DNA from: a virus
Reading direction: 5' to 3' (one strand)
Length of the DNA stretch: 33,751 nt
Virus record (IMG/VR): IMGVR_UViG_3300022747_000030
Coordinates: 1 to 33,751 of that record
The number at the start of each line of letters is the position of its first letter. Position 1 is the stretch's first letter. Below are positions 28,634 through 33,751 of the stretch, piece by piece. The translations under genes were made by a program, and so were the position numbers. Below the pieces are notes generated by a model. It ran no database searches. It worked only from the letters and a program-made list of their open reading frames with translations, and was not told where the DNA came from.

Positions 28634-29067
28634 ACGACTGGCTGGGCGGCATGGCCGCTGCTGCGCTGTTTTTCACGGCCATCCACTTGGCCCAGCCGCC
28701 TGACGAGCCCGAGCAGGCGACAGATCAAACCACAGAAAGGACAGAAGCCATGAAAGCCACTGGTCTGGTCTTTATGAGCCGCAGCACGCCATTGCTCACC
28801 CGCGATGCCAACGGTGAGCCGCAGTTGCTGCTGCGCGCAGTGCACCGCGCAGGCAAGCACCACACCGAGGCATGGACTTTGTTTTGGCGTGGCCAGGCCG
28901 CCGCCGACTTTCATGCCCAGCACGCCGCAGAGCTGACCGCTGGCCAGCCCTTGCACATCACCGCCTCTCAACTGCGCACGCACCAGGTCGGCCATTTGGC
29001 CGAGATCCAGGCGCACATCGAAACGTGTGCACTGGCACCGCGCGCACAAACGGTTGCCACCACTTGA
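28630..29067 (+). CDS. Membrane-anchored hypothetical protein (145 aa)
   Basis: ATG 28630 with GGAG nine bases upstream, overlapping the 50-aa gene's stop. Residues 4-20 (WLGGMAAAALFFTAIHL) are hydrophobic; a Glu/Thr-rich linker follows to about 40. The rest (MKATGLVFMSRSTPLLTRDAN, LLLRAVHRAG, WTLFWRGQAAADFHA, HITASQLRTH) is a small alpha/beta domain. An internal ATG at 28750 with AAAGGACAG upstream might also be used to make a soluble form. No family is recognised. Confidence 0.65.
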   Translation: MNDWLGGMAAAALFFTAIHLAQPPDEPEQATDQTTERTEAMKATGLVFMSRSTPLLTRDANGEPQLLLRAVHRAGKHHTEAWTLFWRGQAAADFHAQHAAELTAGQPLHITASQLRTHQVGHLAEIQAHIETCALAPRAQTVATT

Positions 29068-29089
29068 ACCACCACCGGAGTTTTCCTTC

Positions 29090-29269
29090 ATGAACGAAAT
29101 CGTTTCCCGCCAGGCCATCGAGCGCCGCGCCCAGGAGTTGGCACAGGTCTACGACAACCTGGTCGATGCCTGCCCCTACCCCTTTGGCAGCCCTGCTGCT
29201 GCGGCCTTTGCAGAGGCCTTTGAGCGCGAGCGCCAGGCCTTGGCCGCCCAGGAGGCTAGCCATGGGTGA
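29090..29269 (+). CDS. 59-aa helical protein
   Basis: ATG 29090 with GGAG nine bases upstream. It reads MNEIVSRQAIERRAQELAQV, then YDNLVDACPYPFGSPAAAAF and AEAFERERQALAAQ, a small amphipathic helical protein. It follows the 145-aa gene by 22 bases and overlaps the next gene by eight bases. It was too short for routine gene finding. Function is unknown. Confidence 0.65.
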   Translation: MNEIVSRQAIERRAQELAQVYDNLVDACPYPFGSPAAAAFAEAFERERQALAAQEASHG

Positions 29270-29576
29270 CGCACACCTCAATGCGCTGCTGCTGTTGGTC
29301 AGCACTTTTGGCCTGGTGTTTGCGCTGGGCCTGCAAAGCCAGCTGGTGAACAACGGGCACTTTGTGGCCGCCTTCGTCAATTCGCTTGCCATTGGCACGG
29401 CCAACCTGGTGCTGTTCAAGCTGGCACCCAACGCTGGCGGCATCGAGGTCGCGGGCTACCTGATTGGCGGCCCATTCGGCATCGTGGCCAGCATGGTTTG
29501 TTACCGCTGGCTGCGTGGTCATGCCGTGAAGTCCGACATGACCAAAACCTACCCCAGAAAAGGAGCTGCCCAATGA
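29262..29576 (+). CDS. Conserved phage membrane protein (104 aa)
   Basis: ATG 29262 follows an ideal AGGAGG site. Three hydrophobic segments are visible: LLLLVSTFGLVFALGL (about 9-24), FVNSLAIGTANLVLF (38-52) and GYLIGGPFGIVASMVCY (64-81). A family with this pattern is common in prophages of Burkholderiales, next to early recombination or partition genes. It has no recognised function. The stop overlaps the ParB-like gene's start (ATGA). Confidence 0.75.
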   Translation: MGDAHLNALLLLVSTFGLVFALGLQSQLVNNGHFVAAFVNSLAIGTANLVLFKLAPNAGGIEVAGYLIGGPFGIVASMVCYRWLRGHAVKSDMTKTYPRKGAAQ

Positions 29577-31717
29577 CCACCTTCGGCATGACACGGCTGG
29601 ACCTGATCGTCCCCAGCCTCACCAACCCCCGCAAGACCTTCAATGAAGCCAGCTTGAAGGAGTTGGCCGAGAGCATTGCCGCAGCCGGCGTGCACACCCC
29701 GGTGCTGTTGCGGCCGCTGCCTGCGCACCGGCTGGAGGACACGGCGCACCTCTCGCCCCGCCCCGAATTCGAGCTGGTGGCCGGTGAGCGCCGCTACCGC
29801 GCCAGTCTGCTGGCCCATGCGGACAGCATCCCGGCCATGATCCGCGAGCTGACGGATGACCAGGCGCTGGAGGTGTCGATCATCGAGAATCTGCAGCGCG
29901 ATGACCTGACCGCGCTGGAAGAAGCCCAGGGCTACCAGATGCTGATGGACCACAGCCAGGTCACCGCCGACCAGGTGGCCGAGCGGATCGGCAAAAGCCG
30001 CTCTTACGTCTTCAGCCGCCTCAAGCTGCTGGACATGGGCCAGGACTGCCGAGACGCCCTGCGCGATGGCCTGATCGACGCCAGCAAGGCCCTGCTGCTG
30101 GCCCGCATCCCCAGCACGGCGCTGCAGGTCAAGGCGCTCAAAGAGATCATCCGCACCAACCACCCTGAGGGCGTGATGAGCCACCGCATGGCTGCCGAGT
30201 GGATCAGGAGCCGCTACATGCTCAAGATCGAGCAGGCCCCCTTTGACCACACCGACACCACGCTGGCCCCGCGCGCCTGCACGATCTGCCCCACCCGCAC
30301 GGGCGCCGATGCCGACCTGTTCATGGACGTGATGGGTGCAGACATGTGCACCGACCCGGACTGCTACGCCGGCAAGGTGCAGCAACACCACAGCCGCCGC
30401 CGCGCCCAGTTGGAGGCACAGGGCCACCAGATCATCGACGGCGAAGACGCCAAGGCCGTGATGCCCTATGCCATGGGTGCACCCGATGGTTACGCCCGCC
30501 TGGACGATGCCGCCGACAGCCCCACCAGCAAAACTCTACGCCAAGAGCTGGCCAAGATGCTGGACAGCGGCGAGCTGGTTCCGGTAATTATCGTCAACCC
30601 GCACAAAGAAAACGACTTGATCGCCTGCGTGCCTGAGGAAGATGTGCCCGCCCTTCTGGAGCGCGCAGGCAGCAAGGCTGCCAAAGCCGCCGCCAAGGCC
30701 GAAAAAGAGCGCCGCGCCACCCACGACCAGGAAGACCGCGAAGCCGCGCTGCGCGACGAATACGAAACCACCTGGCGCGAGCGCGTGCTGCAGGCCGTGG
30801 TGGACGGCGTGCGCAAAGAGCCCGAGCAAGACCTGACCCCTACGCTGCGCCGACGCCTGGCCAACCTGCTGATTGACGAGATGCACAAAACCACCATCAC
30901 GAGCTTGTGCGACATGCTGGACGTGGATGCCGTGAGCGACGAAGAAGCGGGCGATGCCAGCCCGCACGTGGTGGCGCTATTCAACTGGGCCACTGACATG
31001 GGCAATGGCCTGACCGCTGGCGACACCCTGACCGTGCTGAGTGCGGCTGGCGGTGCGCAGTGGCAACGCTGGATGGCCCGTTCAAAAAGCCAGGGTGAAG
31101 AAGAAACCGCACCCCTGCTGGATGCGACGATTGACCTGGATGTGAGCGTCAAGGCCATTCAGAGCCAGGTCAAGGCCGAAATCACCGCCCGCGAAACCGC
31201 AGCCGCCGATGCAGCGAATGCCGATCTATCCCTTGCCCCTGCTGCGCAAGCCAATGGGGTGCGGGGGGGCAAGGCCAAGAAGGCCAAACGCGAAAACCCC
31301 GCTGGCGCGGCCGCGCACGCGCAACGTCTGAGTGCTCAGGAGGCAGAGCAAGGCATCGCTGCCGCGATGCAGGGCATGGACGATGACAGCGGCGACTTCG
31401 CCGCTGTTAACTCAGGCGCTGACGCGCAAAGCAACGAACACGGCGCGGACTGCCGCGCCGTGCCTTGGCCACATTCACCCGCACCGGACGATCAACCCAA
31501 GGGCCATCAGGATCGAGGAATCGAGCGCTCTGACGTTTTGCTGGAGGATGCCCGTGAACTGGTGACCGAAATGCAGGCAGTAAGCGTGCGCGCCATCAAA
31601 GCGGCGCTCAACGTGGGCACGACCCGCGCCATGAGGTTGATCGAACAACTGGAGCGCGATGGCGTGGTATCGGCCTGCGACGAACGCGGCGCCAGGAAAG
31701 TGCTGGTGGCCGAATGA
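29573..31717 (+). CDS. ParB-family protein with C-terminal FtsK-gamma-like domain
   Basis: 714 aa from ATG 29573 with AAAAGGAGC upstream. N-terminal ParB/Srx domain: NPRKTF (18-23), GERRYRA (71-77) and IIENLQRDDLTALEEA (103-118). HTH about 130-152. A cysteine set (Cys236, Cys239, Cys259, Cys264) follows, as in other mobile-element ParB proteins. The long middle is charged. Residues about 653-712 (LLEDARELVTEMQAVSVRAI, NVGTTRAMRLIEQLERDGVV) match the winged-helix gamma domain of FtsK. No parA gene is in the window, so its role may be transcriptional or in DNA maintenance and not classical partition. Confidence 0.85.
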   Translation: MTTFGMTRLDLIVPSLTNPRKTFNEASLKELAESIAAAGVHTPVLLRPLPAHRLEDTAHLSPRPEFELVAGERRYRASLLAHADSIPAMIRELTDDQALEVSIIENLQRDDLTALEEAQGYQMLMDHSQVTADQVAERIGKSRSYVFSRLKLLDMGQDCRDALRDGLIDASKALLLARIPSTALQVKALKEIIRTNHPEGVMSHRMAAEWIRSRYMLKIEQAPFDHTDTTLAPRACTICPTRTGADADLFMDVMGADMCTDPDCYAGKVQQHHSRRRAQLEAQGHQIIDGEDAKAVMPYAMGAPDGYARLDDAADSPTSKTLRQELAKMLDSGELVPVIIVNPHKENDLIACVPEEDVPALLERAGSKAAKAAAKAEKERRATHDQEDREAALRDEYETTWRERVLQAVVDGVRKEPEQDLTPTLRRRLANLLIDEMHKTTITSLCDMLDVDAVSDEEAGDASPHVVALFNWATDMGNGLTAGDTLTVLSAAGGAQWQRWMARSKSQGEEETAPLLDATIDLDVSVKAIQSQVKAEITARETAAADAANADLSLAPAAQANGVRGGKAKKAKRENPAGAAAHAQRLSAQEAEQGIAAAMQGMDDDSGDFAAVNSGADAQSNEHGADCRAVPWPHSPAPDDQPKGHQDRGIERSDVLLEDARELVTEMQAVSVRAIKAALNVGTTRAMRLIEQLERDGVVSACDERGARKVLVAE

Positions 31718-32250
31718 AAAAGACCAGCGCTTACGCCCGCAAACGCCGCGCCATGGGCCTGCACGCCCAGGGCTACGCGGGCGCCAATCAGTACGCATGG
31801 CTCAGGGCCATCAAGACCAGCCGCCCCTACGACGATGAGTCCATCCTGGACGAAGTGCCCACGGCCGAGGTGGCCGACAAGGCCATCATCAATGCACGCC
31901 TGACGCTCAAGCTGCTGGCCGAAGGCACCGTGCAGCCCGACGACACCGACCAGCACGACCTGATGGCGCATGTGATCGGTATGGCCCAGATCCGCACGCT
32001 CGACATGGGTGGCGACGGTGCCGATGCCGTCATGGACTCACTCAACACCGCCGCAGAAGCCTTGCAGCGCTGCCGCGAGCGCTGGGAAAAGCTGGGCAAG
32101 TGGGGCCTGGACGGCCCCGGCTTGGTGGCCCTGCGCGAAGCCATCGACATCTACGAAGCCATCCTGCGGGCCAGCAGCCCCCAGCAGATGGAAAACGCGC
32201 AAATGGTCAGGCTTGACCAGGTGAAGCGCTTGCAGGGAGTGCAACCATGA
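31714..32250 (+). CDS. Hypothetical protein (178 aa)
   Basis: The ATG overlaps the ParB-like stop and its own stop overlaps the excisionase-like start, so it is coupled on both sides. The N-terminus is basic (KKTSAYARKRRAMGLHAQGYAG). Much of the remainder is helical: ADKAIINARLTLKLLAEG, DGADAVMDSLNTAAEALQRC, VALREAIDIYEAILRAS. Similar proteins occur next to prophage recombination genes. I recognise no family and no catalytic motif. Confidence 0.75.
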   Translation: MKKTSAYARKRRAMGLHAQGYAGANQYAWLRAIKTSRPYDDESILDEVPTAEVADKAIINARLTLKLLAEGTVQPDDTDQHDLMAHVIGMAQIRTLDMGGDGADAVMDSLNTAAEALQRCRERWEKLGKWGLDGPGLVALREAIDIYEAILRASSPQQMENAQMVRLDQVKRLQGVQP

Positions 32251-32471
32251 CTGATGCAGCCATCATCCAGCGACTGGAATTGCTGACCAACACCGTCCAG
32301 ACACTCACGACCATGCTGGGCGCACGGCTCAACCGCGCACAGCTGTGCGAGCGTCTGGGCATCCACCGCAACACGTTGGCCAAGCGCATCATGGAACCGG
32401 GGTTTCCACTACCAGGCAAGGACGGCAAATGGCTGTTGTCGGAAGTGATCGAGTGGGAGCGCAACCGCTGA
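32247..32471 (+). CDS. Excisionase-like HTH protein
   Basis: 74 aa. The C-terminal half (LNRAQLCERLGIHRNTLAKRI, then FPLPGKDGKWLLSEVIEWE) is the AlpA/MerR-like excisionase fold, with the HTH at about 29-48 and the wing at 53-65. It is the last gene of the PL-like operon and meets the integrase tail to tail; a TGATCA palindrome (32469-32474) supplies both stop codons. It would direct integrase toward excision when PL is induced. It is a candidate, not a proven, Xis. Confidence 0.75.
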   Translation: MTDAAIIQRLELLTNTVQTLTTMLGARLNRAQLCERLGIHRNTLAKRIMEPGFPLPGKDGKWLLSEVIEWERNR

Positions 32472-33572
32472 TCAACCAGCCATGCGCTTGGCCAAGTCGG
32501 ACGCAGTAGGGTTGTAGTAGGTCAATGCCCGGCTGGTTTGTTTCCAGCCGAACACCTTGCAAAGGTCAAGTACATGCAAACGCTGGGCGAGCCGGGTGGC
32601 GGCGGTGTGGCGGCTGTCGTGGAAGGTGAACCCGGTCAGCCCAGCGCGATCACGCGCACGCCTGAACAGTGCATCCAGCGTCTGAGCCTTGAGCCCAAAC
32701 ACGCGCTCAGCATCAAAACCCGCCAGCATGGCAATCAGCCTTGCAGCCGCCGGGGTCAGCGGAACGATCCTTCGGCCGGTCTTGCCATCCCGAATGGTCA
32801 CATGGTCAGCGCGCACATCTGACCACAGCAAGCCACACAACTCACCCGCCCGCATGCCCGTGGCCAAGGCCAGCACAAAGCACACCGCAACTGACTCTGA
32901 AACACTGCGCACCCTTCGGTGGCTATCGGCTTGGCGCGCTGGCCAGCCCAGTTGACGCACCATGCGCCTCACCTCTGGGCCACTGATGATTCGCTCTCGG
33001 TGATCAGGCTCTGCAGGCTTGCGAACGCCTTTGACAGGGTTGTCATCGACCCATCCCCAATCTCGCCTGGCCACCTCAAAAACAGAGCTGATCAGCGTCA
33101 TGTCTCGCAACACTGTGCTGCGCGACACCATGGCCAAGCGGGCGTCTCGCCATACTGACACATCGGCCGACGTTACTTCGGCCAGCTTGCGATCAATGCG
33201 CAGGGCTGCATGATCCGGCTTCTCAAAAGCGGTCAACCGGATGGTCTCCCAGCGCTCACCCTTCTTGCCTGGGCTGACCTCTTCGGCGTACCTGCGCATG
33301 GCATCGCGCAGGGTTTTTACCTTGCCTGCGCCGATGCCTCGCATGGCCCGCAGTTCGGTGGATTTTCGGGCCGCCCAGATGTTGGCCTCGGATCGTGTGT
33401 CAAACGTGCCACTTTCCCTGTGGCCAGCCACCTCGATCTGGATCCACCACCTGCCTGAAGCGGTTTTTTTGGGGGTTGCCACTTTGGGGATTGTGTTGGG
33501 GAAATTTTGGGGTTTGGGGTGTGAAACGGTGTGCAAATGCTGCACATCCGCGTTATCAGCACCTTGCTGCAA
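32472..33572 (-). CDS. int: Tyrosine-family site-specific integrase
   Basis: 366 aa if started at TTG 33572; GTG starts at 33545 or 33482 are alternatives, as the N-terminal 30 residues look non-conserved before VATPKKTASGRWWIQIEVAG. The SAM-like core-binding domain covers about 85-180. The catalytic domain shows Arg241 (GMRAGELCGLLW), Lys264 (DGKTG), His318-x-x-Arg321 (HDSRHT), Trp343 in the GWKQTS position and Tyr352/353 (ALTYYNP). It recombines attP with the tRNA-Leu gene beside it. Confidence 0.93.
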   Translation of the reverse strand: MQQGADNADVQHLHTVSHPKPQNFPNTIPKVATPKKTASGRWWIQIEVAGHRESGTFDTRSEANIWAARKSTELRAMRGIGAGKVKTLRDAMRRYAEEVSPGKKGERWETIRLTAFEKPDHAALRIDRKLAEVTSADVSVWRDARLAMVSRSTVLRDMTLISSVFEVARRDWGWVDDNPVKGVRKPAEPDHRERIISGPEVRRMVRQLGWPARQADSHRRVRSVSESVAVCFVLALATGMRAGELCGLLWSDVRADHVTIRDGKTGRRIVPLTPAAARLIAMLAGFDAERVFGLKAQTLDALFRRARDRAGLTGFTFHDSRHTAATRLAQRLHVLDLCKVFGWKQTSRALTYYNPTASDLAKRMAG

Positions 33573-33597
33573 GCCTTATTTTATGCGGTGTTATGCG

Positions 33598-33622
33598 AAA
33601 AATGCACATTCTTGCAATGTGC
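33598..33622 (-). terminator. Terminator directly after tRNA-Leu
   Basis: On the minus strand GCACATT-GCAAG-AATGTGC is followed by ATTTTT. It lies two bases after the tRNA's CCA and before the integrase start. It would end the tRNA transcript and keep it out of int. It lies on the phage side of the likely crossover, so the phage may supply it. Confidence 0.7.
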
Positions 33623-33624
33623 GA

Positions 33625-33660
33625 TGGTGCCCCGGGCCGGAATCGAACCGGCACGCCCCT
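33625..33660 (-). other. Probable attachment site core (3' end of tRNA-Leu)
   Basis: The integrase gene starts just beyond the tRNA's 3' end, the usual sign of integration by a tyrosine recombinase into the T-arm/3' segment. The second att copy would lie beyond the left edge, so the exact core cannot be read here. Confidence 0.55.
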
Positions 33661-33716
33661 TTTCAGGAAGCGGCGGATTTTAAGTCCGATGTGTCTACCA
33701 GTTTCACCACCGGGGC
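33625..33716 (-). tRNA. tRNA-Leu (TAA anticodon)
   Basis: The acceptor stem GCCCCGG pairs with CCGGGGC and an encoded CCA (TGG at 33625-33627) ends the gene. The anticodon arm GGA-CTTAAAA-TCC gives anticodon TAA; a long variable arm (CGCTTCCTGAAAAGGGGCG, about 33653-33672) and the GGTTCGATTCC T-arm fit a class II leucine tRNA. It is probably the host gene used as the integration target. Confidence 0.95.
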
Positions 33717-33751
33717 ATGAATCTCGCCCCGTATTGTGCCTTGAGAATGCA

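Noticed and set aside
29549-30427. 292-codon minus-strand open frame
   Set aside because: Antisense of the ParB-like gene, which shows the GERR box and HTH.
29573-32250. Classical partition locus (parABS)
   Set aside because: Only a ParB-type protein is seen. No ParA Walker protein and no parS-like palindrome cluster were found, so a phage-plasmid reading is not supported, and an integrase with a tRNA target is present.

Overview
This window is most of a temperate siphovirus (HK97/lambda-like) prophage integrated at a tRNA-Leu(TAA) gene. The host is probably a Burkholderiales member such as a Comamonadaceae; this is inferred from the high G+C and the style of the proteins and is not provable here. 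The right boundary is visible at about 33625 (integrase next to the 3' end of the tRNA). The left end of the prophage lies outside the window, because a tail-fibre-like gene runs off base 1 and no lysis genes are seen.

Late region (1-17.7 kb, minus strand, read right to left): HNH endonuclease, small and large terminase, portal, HK97 prohead protease, major capsid protein, a 58-aa protein, head-tail connector, head closure, HK97-gp10-like and tail-completion proteins, major tail tube protein, two tail assembly chaperone frames (very likely joined by a -1 ribosomal frameshift), tape measure, and four tail-tip or fibre proteins. Intrinsic terminators lie at the head of the operon and around the capsid and tail-tube genes. 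An antiterminator-Q-like gene with a plausible late promoter sits just upstream, as in lambda.

Leftward early region (17.8-23.5 kb, mainly minus): Cro-like repressor, small proteins, a ribbon-helix-helix-like protein, an HTH protein, a TOPRIM/VapE-type primase-helicase and the Q-like gene. Two plus-strand small ORFs are embedded here. Each follows a copy of a 112-bp duplicated segment carrying an inverted repeat whose two arms covary between the copies.

Immunity region (23.5-26.8 kb): an S24-type CI repressor is flanked by two operator-promoter clusters with the dyad TTGAACCNNGGTTCAA. One (OR/PR, about 23531-23571) faces cro; the other (OL/PL, about 26701-26763) faces the rightward operon. 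The two share 34 of 41 bases. Between cI and OL, in the place of lambda rexAB, lie a HigB-like toxin/Xre antitoxin pair with its own palindrome, a DUF6941-like protein and a P63C-domain protein with its own promoter, palindrome and flanking terminators. These are the best candidates for superinfection exclusion or other lysogenic-conversion functions.

Rightward early region (26.8-32.5 kb, plus): a hypothetical protein, a chain of tiny membrane-protein ORFs joined by 4-bp ATGA overlaps, a conserved phage membrane protein, a ParB-family protein with a C-terminal FtsK-gamma-like winged helix, a hypothetical protein and an excisionase-like HTH protein. Several convincing minus-strand small genes overlap the plus-strand chain at 27.2-28.6 kb. 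The integrase (minus) meets the excisionase tail to tail, and a terminator separates it from the tRNA.
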